Assembly (NCBI GenBank): GCA_963377175.1
Contig: CAUJNA010002935.1
Span: 782,955-846,954, forward strand
From: Effrenium voratum
Taxonomy: Eukaryota > Sar > Dinophyceae > Suessiales > Symbiodiniaceae
Direction: 5' to 3'
Length of the DNA stretch: 64,000 bases
A program made the translations under genes and the position numbers. Below, one piece after another: positions 22,886 through 37,800 of this stretch. Position 1 is the stretch's first letter, and each line of letters starts with the position of its first letter. The notes under the pieces were generated by a model. It worked only from the letters and a program-made list of their open reading frames with translations. It was not told where the DNA came from and ran no database searches.

Positions 22886-25800
22886 GTCGGGTCAGTTGGA
22901 GCTTTTGTGCCATTCTGCATGAGGGCCCAAAGAAGCAGAGGATGGGCAGAGAAGAATCCTGGTTTCCAGGAATTCCCCACGGTTTATTGCTTCTTCATAG
23001 GGGTTCCTGTTGTGTGGCATTAGCATGTGAATCATAAGCATGTATAATACATACGTGCATGTAACTGTTGTGTACACAATGTATCTATATATATATATAT
23101 ATACCACACTGTGTATATATAGGTACATATTTACAAAGCTATATATGTATATAGGTGTGCATGTATGCATACTGTTGTTGCACATGTGTATACGTAACAC
23201 TACTCTATTCACATGTTTGTATGCGTGCTATCATGGTGCATCATTGCATCATTCGCGTATACGTCTCCGCGCGTTCCTTGCAGACATGACCGCTAGGTAC
23301 ACTTCCTTTAGCTCGCTGCCCAATGCCGACACCCAAAAGGCGGTGGTTGCCATTGGTGTGCTTTACGTGCCTCGGCCTCACTGGGTGCCCGGAAGTATTT
23401 GAGGAGTTCTCAAACTTAGACTGCATATGTATGTTTTTTCGTAGTTGTTGGTTCCGGGTTGGAGCTGTGGGTGTTTGAACCCTCCATCTTGTTGAGGGTA
23501 GATGGGAAGGTTCTCTCTAGGCCTGTACCCTCTGTTCCTTTTTCGGAATGGGGGATTCCCTTGGGGCAACTACCAAACATGGGTCCTCTTTTTTCCCACC
23601 ACGCTGCAAAGGGCCGGAATTGGGCCTTCAAATTATTGAGTATCCCCTCAACCTCCAGATGAGAGGGTGGCCATGCTTTGTAATTGCCTCTAGAAAACCG
23701 AGGATGGTTGCAGATCTAGCTTTCATAGTTTCCGTCCGGAATGCTTAATTTCATGTGAGCTGCCTTTCAAAAGGGAGCAACAGAGGCCTGCAGCATGGGG
23801 TGACCGCAGTCAATCATGTTTTCAGTAGCAGGTTAGGATGGACTTACGGGCCGCACGTCAAGCAGAAGCCAGAGGATGCTGATAAAGTGTTGAGGACGGT
23901 TGGGGCATGCTTGTAGGCTCCGGGTTATGCGTATACACCATTGTTCTGTTGTACAAAGCACTCCGAGCATCTACCATTGTTTTTGAGTAGGATGTGATTG
24001 AGCAACATTCCTCACATGCTTGGCTCTCTTTGACTTGCATTCAGGATGCAGTGCCTAGGTACGTACGTCAGTTCAAAATGCTACGATGTGTGATATGCAG
24101 GTTTTGAGGATTTCTGCTACGTGTTCCCTTTCAGTTGCAAGGGCAGGAGTCCGCACACGTGTTTAGTCCTCATGTTGTTTGTGAGTTGTTCAAAGCTGAG
24201 ACATGCTGGAATTAAGTAAGAATTCTTGCATTGTTGCTGATAAACTCAGACATTCGCTTCAGGATTGCCAATGGGGCTCGATCTGTGAACAGCTGCAGTT
24301 CCAAAGGAATGGTCGATGCAGGACAATCGCCTGGCAGTAGAGAGCCTATTTATGTTGTTTTTTTCAAGCCAAAGGGAAACAGTGCAAGTTCACCAATTGG
24401 CAGACAAGACCATACAGGTACTTAGTCAATGCGCATGCTTGACGGTAGTGTAAGTACCAGCGACTCCATGCGCAGCACCTTGAAGAGGTTCCATGACGAA
24501 ACAGCACATACATGCATATGCTGCAAATCTGTGTTCCAACAATCATGGAATCGGAGAGCGGGATTTTGGCAGAGTTGGGGCCTCTTGGAAAGAGGGTATA
24601 CACAGAGATGCGCACGCGTGTTCAAGCTTTTGTTGGTAGGCTGCCAGCAAGAAACTGAACCCTTTCCCCTTCAGATGCCCTGGACAGCCCAGGAGAAGGC
24701 CGCACCAAAAACTGGCTCCACTGGCGCCTTGGATGCACGAGAAGCGGGCAGGCGTTGAGCCTCGCGAGAAGCTTTTGAGCCTTCTGGGATGAGGAAAGGA
24801 TGACGAGAAGTGTGGGGATCCCCGTGCCCAAGATCCGAAGTAGCTGTGGCCACAAACAGGCCAATGCGCATGCCATGGTCGTGCATGCAGGTGGCTAAGA
24901 TTCGTCTCATAAATCAAATTGGGCCCTAACAACTGCTTACCAAAAGTTGCTGCCTGGACATGGCTTTTTGCGCGCCTCACTGACGGAATGGCATGACACA
25001 CGCAAGTTTTGTCCTGCCATGATGGTCGGTCGAGCCGCTATCCAGCAAGACTCGTCCACCATTTTCCCGGTGACACTGGCCTTTGGTTGAGTGGTGGATG
25101 TATCTATGTCACCATGCTGGATTGAACAAGTCGTTTTCAGGATGTCATTGTGAAGCTTTGACTTTGACAGCTTCCCAAACCGTGTTCAAGGCGGTTAGGC
25201 TTCCTTTGAATGGGACGTACCGCTCAAACATAGGGAAAAGCAAGCTTCGGATCCATCTATTGCATGAAGCGCGAAAGCGCAAACGAAGCAACATTCAGCT
25301 CAACATGCGTCATGATCAGGAAAACAGAACGTCAAAGATCTGTACATATCATGTTACAATTGGATACCTGGCACCAATTGTTTGCGCATGTTCCAGCCCG
25401 GCCGGAGAAATGTTTGTCCTTCTTGTGCCCCCCAAAAATCGGCACGCAGCTTGGGTCGAGTGCGGGATTTGACCAAGGCAGCCGCTTTGGCCAATGGTCC
25501 TTCACGGATCTCGCGCTGCCACAGCCGCGGCTCCTGAAGCTTCTGTTGCTCGGGTTGGAAGTTGGCATCCCTTGAGCGCCCCTCAAGGCTTAAGGTCCCG
25601 TGACGGTGCGCATGTGTCGCATGGTGCAGGGGCTATGCGTCCTGACTTCCATGTAAGTTGAGCTAAAGCCGGTTTGACTGGCGAAAGAGACCGGTGTTCC
25701 AAGACTTCTGCTTTCTAGGGAGCGGCGTAGATGGACTTACCATCCCCACCGAATCAAGGAATCCCCACCAAATCAGTCAAATCAAGCATTGGGTTCAAGC

Positions 25801-28800
25801 TTAAAGCAAACCACTGCAGGCGAGCTTGGATTCTAAGCTTCGCGGCTCAGGCTGCCTTTGCTTCGTTTTAGGCCTTTGCTCGCCACAAGCTTGGCATGAG
25901 TTTGAGCCTTTTTTTAATGACGAGCGAGCTGTTTTGGTCCAGGACCCTTTAGGCTTCCAAAAGTTTCTCGACGCATCTGGGGCTCTTCCCGAGGTTGTTC
26001 GGCGAAGCATTTGAGGCCTGGGATGCGGACAAGGAGAAGACGGCGCCTCGACATTGGAACCCCTCACGAGACGTGGTTTTCTGGGATGCCTTAAAAGGTA
26101 TTCTACATGTTTTAGGCTCTCTGAGTATGAGTTAAGTTCTGGTTGGTAGTTTGTATTGTTGGGGATTTCTTCCTCAAAATTGTGTAGTTTTAAATGGCAA
26201 GCCAACACTGACCTTTAAGTACCCAATCCAAACCACCAATTATAAGGGAAGCTGAGAATACAAACCATAATCAAATGCTATGAGTTTTGGTTGGGGGGCA
26301 AAAGCTTAGGTAGTTGTAGAAAGTGTCGTGGCAGCTCTTGGTCTGCTCACGGAGCCTCAAACTAGGCTGTGGCGTGTTTTGCTTTTCCTCTCGTTAGTTT
26401 TCCCGGGAAGCGCTGTGCGAACTGTGCGCGCCGTGGGCCATGGGTGTTGGTGCGGAGATCCTACTTGCAATTGCCTGCGGAGAGAGACATTTTTCCCCTA
26501 CGGCGCTACATTTTGGGAGACTTTGAATCCCACATGCACAATCAATGAGCACTTCAGAAAAGGCACTTTTTCCCTTGCCCCCTTTTCTGGGCTACTAAAG
26601 CCCAAGTGCTAGCAGATTGCCATCCTGATGGCTGTTTGAGGTGCACTACGGAGCGGTCTTCGGGATCCTCAACCCGGTCGCCATGACCGGCTCACAAAGC
26701 GACGCTTGGAACGGAGTCGGCGGGCTCTAAATCGCCTTGTGGAATTCACCTCGAAGAAGGGAGGGCTTGGGGCTTCGTGTGGGTGGTGGAAGGTGTCATG
26801 TGCTCCTGGTTTTGTAAGGGACTTGCTTGCTCTACACAAAGCTGGTAGCGTCCTGGTTCCCATGGCCACTGGGCTTCTTGGATGCTGCAAAAGAGTGCTC
26901 AGCCCTTGGCTTCCGAAGGACACGCTGGTCTCGGCGAAGGTGACTCACTCTACGCAGCTGGTGTTGCTTGGCCCCTCGGTGCGTTTCGTTTGTGGGTTTC
27001 AGAAACCTACGATGACTCCCCCCCTGGACAATTTTGGAATGTGGTGAAGGACCCACTTGGGAGATGGGTTTACCATGATTCACCCATCTCAAATTGGTTG
27101 TTTGCTGGGATAGGGTCTCCTTTGCTTCTGGGAAGGCGGGGGCAATGCTTGGATGCCCTTTGCCTTGTGTTGCGAAGACTAGCTTAATGGAACAGAGGAG
27201 CCACATCATATCCTATCGGAGCCACATCCTATCCACTGCGGTCATGTCCTGTTTTTGTTTGGGGTAAAAGACCAGCGAGCCGTCTCTGAAAAGGCGTTCC
27301 ATCACGACGAGGGCTACCGGCATGAAATAATGCCAACTCGCGTGCAGCGTGCAAGCGTGCGTAACCAAGGGCTTGTTTAGGCTGGATACAATTTGTGTTC
27401 AATTGCAGTTGGGCATTTGCTTTATAATACGGTGTCATGTCACCTCCCTAGCATTCAACCATCATGTCAAGCACATGGCTTCTACGTTCTGCAGGTTGTC
27501 CCATGCTGATGGAAAACAGCCACTGCTCACTGCTTCGGGGCACACGACCAGTCCAGGGCATGTGTGCAGCGGTCGGAGGAAAACCAGCCTTGCGCACTGG
27601 AGAAACGGATTGTAAGGCTTTGCGCCCAATCAGCATGTACAAGCATCATGCAAAAACAGGCGCCTCCCAATACACATCAACCCACCGCTGGCCAAGTCCG
27701 AGTTTCCTGGGGGACCTGCAGGATAGCACTAGAGATAGAGAGAGAATATGCGTCAACCAGTCTCCTCCCCGAGCCAGTTGGCTCGCGCGCCTCTCACGGC
27801 CGTGCCTCCGGCCGTGAGGCCAGTGCCCGTCGCTGGGCTTCTGCTCCATGCGGAAGAAGGACGGCCTGCCCTGCACGATGCCCTGCAACAAGGATCAGAC
27901 GGGCGGCGCGCTGGCACCTCGGAAGCCACGGGGTCAAAAAGCCGAGGCGCAAGGAGGTGCAAAAAGGCACAGGGAGGTCGAGTGTCAACGTGGAAATCTG
28001 GATGACTCTGAATCGTGCTTACCTGGCTATTATACAAATATTATAGACAGAAAAACATGTGTGACTCAGCCGTGGAGACATCCATATGGAATTGTTTTGT
28101 TTTTTCCCCACCCGGCAGGAAGGGGTTGTTAGATTTTATGTTGGAATCCGCGCTTGCGATGCTTCTACACCACGCCCCCGCCCAGTATCCAGCCAGAGCA
28201 GCTCGCCAGTGGCTCCCGCCGAGTATCCCGCCAAGTATCCGCTCGCCAGTGGGTCCCACCGAGTATCCCGCCAGAGCAGCTCGCCAGTGGATCCCACTGA
28301 GTATCCCGCCAGAACGGCTCGCCAGTGGATCCCGCCGAGTATCCCGCCAGAGCGGATCGCCAGTGGATCCCGCCGAGCATCCCACCAGAGCAGCCCGCCA
28401 GTGGATCCCGCCGAGTATCCCGCTGAGTATCCCTTGCCGGTGGATCCTGCCGAGTATCCGGCCAGTATCGAGCCGCAGCGGCTCGCCAGTATTCGCCAGT
28501 GGCTCCCGCCAGTATCCCGCCAGAGCAGCTCGCCAGTCTGGTTTTGCTTAATGTCCAAAAGGGCCGATGGGAATTTGGAGTCGAAGTCTCTAGGATGCGG
28601 AGGAATTTGTTGTAACGGTCGTAAGCTCGTGAGTGTGGAGGGTGGGGATTGCTCGAAGCGAAGTAATTGTTTTTTTTTCATTTTGAGGCGCTGCCGAATC
28701 TTACCTTGGCAAGATGGTTTGAGTCATCGGCTGGACCTACCCTTCAGGAAGTCAGCGTTTTCCTACATGAAATACTTTTTTGCGCCTCAGAGCTTGCAAC

Positions 28801-31800
28801 ATGTTTCTCGAAACCATGGGAGGTTGCAGGCTCAAATCCTGCTGGTCTTATTTTTCCCAATGTCGTTTCTGGAACAAGGGTTCTTCGTGAAAGCCAAAGT
28901 CAAGGTTGATCAACCTCGACTCCGAAGTGATCTTCACCTGATCTGATTTACAGCCCCGTCCCCTCGGAATCTAGCAACCCTGCAGATGCCATGACAATGG
29001 CTCCGAAGGGTTAATGTGTTTGTGTCCACACTGCAGGCTCCGGCCATCACCCAGCGTGGGCCCCCCGATTGTTGTCCGCACATTTCAGGATACCCACCCC
29101 CAATTGCAGTTGCGTTCTAAAGAGTGTGTGCATTCTCCCTTCACTAATCAGCAAAGGGACATGTGTCAGTGTCAACTGTGCCAATTTAATCCCAGATGGT
29201 GTCTTCGCTGTAGGCATTTGGGCTGTTTTTTGTTTTGCTCAGAGGACGGCTCCCTGCACCGGGGTCATTGTTTCAGTTGCCAAAAACTGTTGTCGGACTT
29301 GGTCAAGCCGGGGAAACTGAAATCCGGCCATAACTCCACTGTCATGAGGTCTGAGGAGTCATAGTATCCTCAGGGTGAAGCTAGCATGATGCCCATTCAT
29401 TCCAGCCCTTCCAAAATGGCTGGGAGTGTTTCGAAAGGGAGTGCATGTTCACTGTTCGACCGAACACCTTTCCATTCACTTCCAACATGTGTCTAGCTGC
29501 CTGGAAGCCAGCCAAAACGGATGGCTGATGAGCCAACAGATGTTTCTCAGCAGATTTTGATTACAGGCAGCAAGGTTGTAGAGACAAATTTGTCCCCTCG
29601 TCATCCGAGGTGTGCTTCTACCACACCATGCACCAGGAAGCGCAGAAGGCAGGCTTGCAGCAATTCGTTAAGTTTCAGCGCAAAAGGGACCTAGGAAATG
29701 CAAAAGGAGGTTGTAAACGATAAGTCATGGGGGCAATACGGTTCAAGCGAGGGCTTTGCCCAACCCTGCCAGGTCAAGAAGTGGGCAAGCCTAAAGGCAG
29801 GCGCAGGCACGCGGCGGGGGGGGGGGAAGGTTTGAAGCAAGGGCGAGGAGTTTGCAAACCGGGCTTTTATTTCAGGGCATCTAAGATGGACGTATGGGAG
29901 CGTCTTTTTTGGAGGTATAACTATGTTGGTCATTGAGAAAAGCACACATGCAAGTGTATCCCTGGATTAAAGCCAACGGATGCCCCCTGCTCGAAGGCGG
30001 CCATGCGTGTTTCCGCCAAAGCGAAGTGACTCCGATCAATGTTTTGCCGACCACCTAGGGTGCATGTGTGTTTGTATTGAATTAAGTCAAGATTGTGGCC
30101 TTTGTTTTGCTTCTTGTGTCCCCTGGCTGAAGGTTGAACCCTGGCATTTACTCAAAAGTGGACCTGATATGAGCGGCGTCCATAGCGTCCATGCATGTTC
30201 TTTGCCCGCATGCTTTGCATCCATATGTGCCATGCTCAAATCTCCCTCGTCATGATAGGGTGGTCATCAATTCCTGAATCAAGCTTTGGGTTTAAACCAT
30301 TGAAAGGGCTCCTACCAAGGGAACCGTGACCCAGATACTCAAGCGATCCAGGAAAGGCTGAGACACCCGGCCTGGCAGCTCGGCTGCACTTAACTCACTC
30401 GCGTGAGTTACCGACCCCACAGGTGCTTTCCTTTGTCAACCCACTGAGTGAGCAGCTGAGACACGAGGACCCTCAGTGGTCCCATTGCGGGTGAACATCC
30501 AAGTTTAAACCAGTGGCGACTCGCCGAAACGTTTGCTGCAAGGAGTTGTTGAGCCCTCCTTTGCGCTCAGGACCTTGTTGGATTAGATGAGTGTTAAAAC
30601 CTCCATATGCGGAAGGGAGGTGATTCGGATTTGACCGCTCAGGCATGACTTCTCAACATGCATAGCGTGGATTCAGCTACAGCGGCTCAGGGCTTCGTCA
30701 ACTTGCTGTGACAATTGTTTGCAAACCGCGGATTCGGAAACAAATGGAGCAACATGTTTCAAGCCTTTCATTGTCTCAAGCAATGGTCCAAACAATTCCT
30801 AAAGCTGGTGCAGATTTGGTTGGGTTCTAAGATCGCGTTGAAAGCCCAGGCAGAAGCTTCTCTCCTCACAATCGACTATTTACCTGAACCCATCCCTGGT
30901 ACATCCTTACCGAGCCCCACCTGCAAACAAACTTTACGCTTCAGAAAGTCTAAACACACCCAAAATCCAGGGTACCTCAACGCGGTCGGAGCTCCAGGCC
31001 CAAAACCACCTTCCCTCATTCACAGCCACCCGCTTTCCAACTACTAGCTAGTTCCAAATTCAGATTGACCACAGACTTGCAGGCCGCGCATTCTGGTGGG
31101 GCACTCGATTCTTTGGCGTGACTTCTCTCAGGTGGTGCGCCAGCCGAGCCAAGTTCCAGTCCGCGCGCCGGTGGTTAACACAGGCGAGGCAAGGGCTCCT
31201 CTCACCCGACGAGCGCAAAGTTGCTTGGGGCCAAGACGAAGGCGAAGGTATCACCAACACACACGTGCTTGAATCCCATGCGTGCGCTCTTTCCAAGGGC
31301 TAAAAAGTATCTCCCGCTTCAGACGTGTTTCTTCAGTGCGGATTTGAATGCTCGGCGCTAGCTTCAGGGCTTCCTCAAGAACATCTCAGGGTTTTGACAG
31401 CTGCCGTTGGTTCAGGACAGAGATCCCCACTAGCTCAAGGTTGACCATCCCTTGCAGAGTTTCTGTCATGTATCTTCTTTGGCATGGAAATAAGGGCAGC
31501 TAGGCTCCGGTTGGACACCCTTAGGTCTTGAACGGTGGCAACGTTGACTGTTGAATTCGTGTTTTGGTTTGGTTGCCTTTCCTGTGGTTTGATTCCGCAT
31601 CGTATCGTAGCCCATGATTTGTTTGTCTTCTTTGTCCCAACCAACGAGCATGGAAGTGCACAGGAACCCTCCCTTTCCAAGAAGATGGTCTTCCAAAATC
31701 CGTGGCTTGTGCAGTGAGCCACCCTTGGAGGGGGCTCGGAAGAGATCGATGGCCGTCCAACAGACGATCGGCAGGCAGCCCCAAAGTTGACCCAGCACTG

Positions 31801-34800
31801 CAGCGGCTGTTGAAAGGCCCCTCACCAAGGCGCCAAATCTGCGGTCGTGGGCCAACCCCGGTTCCGTTTTCCCTGGGAGGATGGCCCGCGGTCTCGAATT
31901 GCCCCTAATGTTTGCCATATTAGTCACACATAGTCACTTGGCTGCATGTTTTTTCTTTTTCTATAACTCTGATGTTTTCTGGGGTTTTCCTGTTTCGGAT
32001 ATATATTTTTGGGGTGGTCAGCCGGGGTGCTTCCATATTCCCTGAGAACAAGCACGTTTTGCTTGATTTAGATGGCTTCCTTGGTGGATGCCTCAGGAAC
32101 TACGCTTGCTGTCTCAGATGCCCAGGTTTGGTTTATGGCTACCCAAAGGGTTGTCGTGACTCGAGCTTTGCCAGGACTTGGACAAGGGAACTATTCATGT
32201 TGACAGAACTGTTTGTTTTGCCTATAATGACGTGGTCTATGCGTTGATGTAGTTGACGTCAATTTCAGCACTACGCCAGGAGCCACAAAGCATGGACGCA
32301 GAATGTTTGCGACAGTGGTGTGAGCTTTGGATCGGCGTACCCGGATATTCGCGCAATTGGGTCTTTGCATCGGAGCCAGAGCGCCAGGTGAAGCGCGCGA
32401 GCTGTTTGTTGGAACCCCACTGCCACTATCGACGGCTTTGTTGATGGAGGGCTAGCTCGATTGGTCCATTGGCTGAGTTGTTGTATGTCAGTGCGCATGC
32501 TTTGGTTTTTGCATGGCGTGCCAGGAAGCAGCCGCAGAGGTCGCAGGAAAAGATGAGGCGTCAGCCTGGGGCTGGGGCTGGGAGCATTCCAAGGACGCGC
32601 ATTGACACATAGCGGGGTGGCCACATCCCATTTGGACAGCGGCGTCTAAACTGCGTTTGTGATTGTTGGTTGCACCGTCCTCATCAACCTGTCCCAACCA
32701 CAGCTGAGAAATCTAGGCAACCATGCACCCATATCCTATGTTTGTTTCCCTTATACAGCCAAGGGAGGGGAGGCTCCGGCCTTTCAGCCTCGGGTATCAC
32801 CAAAGGATGGCTTTCCGACGCGATCGAACTGCCTCTCTCCCCGAGTTCCTGCTGCCCACCGGCTGTGCCAGATCTGCTGGCAAGTCCAACTTGTTGGTCC
32901 AATCCACGGAAGCGAGTTGAAACAAGTGGCCATGGGTCAAAACCCCGTACCCCCGATGAACATCCCAATCCCCACTAAAATAGACTAAAATGGGTGGTGC
33001 ACCTATCCCAAAATGGTACCATTGGTTTTCTCCCACAGCCACATAGCTAAGAATGAACACAACACAAACTGACCTTAGAAAAGGCGATCGCCAATACTTT
33101 CCACCAATACAAATTCCCTTCCGTAGTCTTGAGGCTTGCCTTATTCCGAAACCGAAAAGAACATGTAGCCAGAAACGGCAACTTTTGTTGGGGGGTGTTC
33201 TTTGGAGAATCGATGGTTGACAAGCTCACAAAGGGCACTCCCCCCCCCCCCACGCAACCTGGCACCTTCCAGCCCTGGGATTAAGAATTGCTCTAGAGAA
33301 GATCGGGCCCTCCAAGAACTGGGTTTTCTGCACCTTGTCGACCTTGAGCGGGTTTGGGAAAAATCAAGGGTGAACAGGAGGCCACGAGTCTTGGAGTTCA
33401 GAAAGCCCTTCCTCAATCGTCAGGTTCCAGGAAGTATTTGCAGCCCAAAGACGGAAAAGCCGTTGGGGTCGCAGATCCACGGCAGCTTTGGCCAGGCCCA
33501 AAACCGCGCCGCCAGCTGCGCCTCCAGCGGCCCAGGCCATGGGAAGCGATGCCCCATGAAAATCGCATCCCTGGAGCTTCCTTCTTCATAGGCACCCAAA
33601 CTCTTCCAGTTTTGTTTGGATGATTTTGGTGGCTTACTGGAAGGTTTTCTACCAAGGGCACTGTACAATTGGCTTAAGTCGAGTTGTGGATTTGGACTGG
33701 TGCAGCAGCCGCAGTCACTGAACTTTGCTACTATACAATCTATGCACCTTATACAGACGGGTCTTGGTTGTGACTTGTTTGGGAGCCCACGAGTAAGTTT
33801 GCCTGGCTTTTGGCGCTTGAGTTCAGCAGTCTTGGCTCATTGTATGGCGCCAAGAGGCTAAACTGTTGCCAGGTCAGTGTTCAGGTCGCTGAGGGCTCCT
33901 GGCAGAATTGAGGGGTGTACCAATGAAAATCACGCGCACGAGTGCATAAGCATCTCAATGGGTCCGCAGAGAAGACTGCATGCCAGAACAAAGAAAGCCA
34001 CTGAACTGTACTTGCTTTTTTGTTTTCTGAGCAGTTGTCTGCGAGTTTGCGCAGGTCAAAAACTGCCTTGAACAGTGACGTCACGCAAGAATGGAGCTTA
34101 GATCATGCTGCAAACCATCGTCGTAGGTCACCTCCCTCCAAGCCAGATAGCGGCCGAGCCCGTTGTAAATCATCATCCTTATTAAGCCCCTGTAACTCCA
34201 AGACCCGCAAAGCGCACTGGACAGATTTGCACAGCTCTATTGCCATATGCGCGGCATGCCAGTTTGCTCGCGAGGCCGAACTCATGGTTTCCCGAGGGCC
34301 TATGCGTTTAGATGCGTGCAAAACGGAGCTCCCAAAAAATGACACACCCGAGGTTGAGTCCATTCTGAGCCCAACAGTGATGTGTTGCTTGAGGGTAGTT
34401 TTCTCAGGCCTATCGGGACACCTTCGGAAGGCTAATGACCCACGCCCAATAGCGCATGACTCGGTTTCTTGCCTAGGCTCGTGAGCTCATGCTGCTTTGA
34501 GTCAGCTCAGCCCCTGGTTTCTTTGTTTTTTTCTCGGGCTAGGGAGAACCTCATTTCCCCCTTCAAGCAAGCAAGCAAAACAGCACAAAGAATTTCGAAA
34601 TGTGGAGCCCGCTCGTGCAGGCCCCGCAGACATCCCAGGGATCCTGGAGACCCCAGGGATCCCAGCAAACCCAGGGATCCCAGGGATCCCAGGGACTGCG
34701 CACAGTGCCGGCCGGTTGGCTGCAAAAGGGCTGGGCACGCGTCAAACTTGCAGACCTTCAGCCGGACTTGTAATTGGCCGCGCTAGGAGTAGTTCGAGGC

Positions 34801-37800
34801 CTCGTGTTTGTGGAGCATAGGCCGTGTTTTCTTGTAGAATGTGTGCATTGGCAACAGCCTTGGATTTTCATATATCATGTCCCACTTTCCTCTTGAGGTT
34901 CCTCCTCTATGCTGCATTTGAGGCACCCCAGGGCGAAGTGTCTGCAGCGGAGCGGAAGATTCTAGTGCCTCGGTAGCCAAAAGCTGAAGCCTATGGTTCA
35001 TTTGGGAGGGACACGGGGGATTAAGAAACGGGAGACTCACAAGTTGTCCCTTCCTCTATTGGGGGAAACACGCAATTTGGCTCGGAAGGGGGTGGTCATT
35101 TTAAGCAACCGTTGCACGTATCAAGCAGATCATTGCCATGACCCACGACCCACTTTTGACCATGGATCGTATGTTTCGATCCTGGTATGAAGCCCTGATC
35201 ATGGATGTTCAAGAACAAGAATAGCTGATGTGTGCGGACCTCACCACTAAAGACACAACACTTGAGAGAGATTCATGCATCCATGCTACCAGCCTTTCAT
35301 CCAACGCTCGAGTGATTTCCAGCGGTTTGTTTCACAGTTTCCATGGAGTCTCGAGGCGGCTACAGGGGTCAAGCGATGTCAAGTGAGTTTTTGCTTGGTG
35401 ATGCTGTCTGGTTGGAGACATAAGCGAAGTTCCTGATTGGGTGTTAAAAAAGCCAAGCGCAGGAAACAACAAAAATCTGGCGAATGCCGAAGAAACTGGA
35501 GGAAACCAAAGGGAACCCCGCGGAGTCGATTTGAGGCCATGTTCCCAGATGGTCTGCCGGCGCCGGATCCCAACCAACCCATGGAGTCGCGCCTGCGCTT
35601 GGCGGGCCTGGCAAGCAAGGCGAAAGGCGCGGGGTGTGGGGATGCGGGTGAGGGGGTGCATGTATTTGTGTTCTACGTCAGGCTGGGTAGGCACACGCCC
35701 GCAATGAGATTTGATGAGAACAATGATGAGAGTCCTTCTGTTCGAAATGAATACAGGCAATGGTCGGGGCCAGGGGCCCTCCTTGCTGTTTGATGGCACT
35801 CTTCAGGAGATGATGACCTAGCAGCTATGCCCACGCCCCAGCAAGTGCCGCGCTTCCGCACTGCGAGCGCCTGGGCAGACGTTCAGTCAACGGACACGCG
35901 GAACAAGTGGCATTCCTTAAAACGTTTATGTAGGGGTTTATAATATAGGTAAGGTTAAGTTTGCAGTAGAATTTGTCGTGGATGGGTTCAATCCTGCACT
36001 GTTCAAAGTGGATCAAACCCTAGGATTTCTTGAATGGGCTCAACCACCTACCAGCTGCTGCGATGTGGATGTTCTCGGTGACTTGTTGTTCCAGCATCAA
36101 ACCATGATGGAAGAAGGTACTAGCAGCTCTCACAGCACTTGAGGGAAGACCCTGGACGGCCCAGAGTTGACGGGGTTTTGTTGTAGTTCCCTTTGTGAGA
36201 GATTTCAACTTCACCAGTTGGGCCCCTTTAAAGTGAGCTTTCTTCCAGTGAGGTGATTTTTAAGGGTGGGGGAAATAAGGCGAGCCCCGGGACCCTCAGC
36301 TGGTCTAAGGCAAGCGTGTGGCGAGCCCGAATCGGGGCCTGGCAAAGGAAGTAAGGAGGGGAGATGACACCGGGGAAAGCAAGAAGGAGGGTTTACACCT
36401 TTTTGGGATTGGAGGATGTTGGAGGGAAGTGTCAAGGGAAACCACCTTTGGAGGGTTGCTCGATTTGTAGAGGGGCGTTTTGTCAAAGAACATTGAGCAG
36501 CATTGTGGCATTTGGCTTGTGTCGAAAACTTGGGCTCCTGAAGTTGGTGATCCTGACCGACAGCTTGCTTTTGCATGCCCGCCCGTCTCCTCAATCAAGT
36601 AGGCTTTGCTTGCGGGATGCCCGGTCGTCCATATGTTAGATAAGCAGGCATCCAAACGTAGAGGCTCACCAACGGACCCTCCCACAGAGCAGCATCCACA
36701 GCTTGAAGCTTTGCCACATGTTTAATTTGTTTTTCCGGGGGAGGGAGGGGGGTAGATTAAGAAGGGTAGGTCCGAAGGCATCAGGTGGTCATTTGTGATG
36801 TCAGATGCTGAAGCAATCAGATTCCTGTGCACCTTGGCCCTCCACGGCCCGAGAAAGAACACGTTCAAAGAAGCCATTTGGCTCATTGAGCCAGTGGCAA
36901 CTGTTTACCTTTGCTTTTCAGTTCGTTCCAAGCTAGCTACAGAGGAGCAACCAACAAAAAGGTGTACGCTTTAACATGCTTTCCACTATATATACAAATA
37001 TATATATATATACATACTTATATACCCGCAAACAACTACAACCAGGGGATTCATAGATAAAGGGTATGTACGTTGTTTTCTCCTGAGAGTAGTGGTTTGG
37101 GGGTGGAAGCCAGCTTAGATATGCCCTGCCTTTCACTGGAGCAGCTTCCAATATGGCTGTGTGTAGGATGTACAGTATCGCACAAATTGTGGATGTTCAC
37201 CTACATGTGCGCCAGCCTTTTCAACACATAGCATTCAAATCTTTGAGTCTGCTAGCGGTGCTAGTCAGGTCATGTCAGGTCATCACATGGGAAGAAAGGG
37301 GCTATAGGGCTAGAACGACTACAAGCCCATGAAGTGTTCCATTTGTCTTTGGGATCACTGCTCCTGTGGGGTCAGTTGCAGCAAGGAAATTCCAGCAAAG
37401 ACGAGCTGATTCGCATCAGTGAGGCTGGCAAAAGCGCATCCAACCCTTCTTCTAGAGCAAGTGGTGAGACATTGGTGTAGGAGGCCTCTCTCGCGCGCGA
37501 GGACTGAAGCCCCCAAGCAGAAGGGCAGCAAAGCGAACTTCCACAAGCTCGAGAGCCGCTTTGCACAAGGGCACTTGTTACTCCTGGTGTGTGTGGGTGT
37601 GGCAAGCAGTACATGCTCCTGGTTGATGCGTGTCAGATGCCGTTTGTCGTATGCGCCACGTGTGCAAAGTACCAAGCTCACTCGGTCCGTATCACTTGAA
37701 AGCTTATGTTTCTTTTGTTGCCTCATGTTCGCCTGGAACCCCTTGGAGGACTCGATTTCAAGACGGAAAGCCCTGCCCAAAGCGCTTGCTCGTGCCAGAC

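Noticed and set aside
25826..26014. Frame ending HEFEPFFNDERAVLVQDPLG... that would continue past a stop at 26012 if one T were removed
   Set aside because: The in-phase MCM10 exon (25994-26033) explains the coding signal at its end, so a frameshift need not be invoked.
36874..36890. Second spliced-leader-like site (GCCATTTGGCTCATTG)
   Set aside because: One T short and diverged at the 3' end, with no flanking leader similarity; likely chance.
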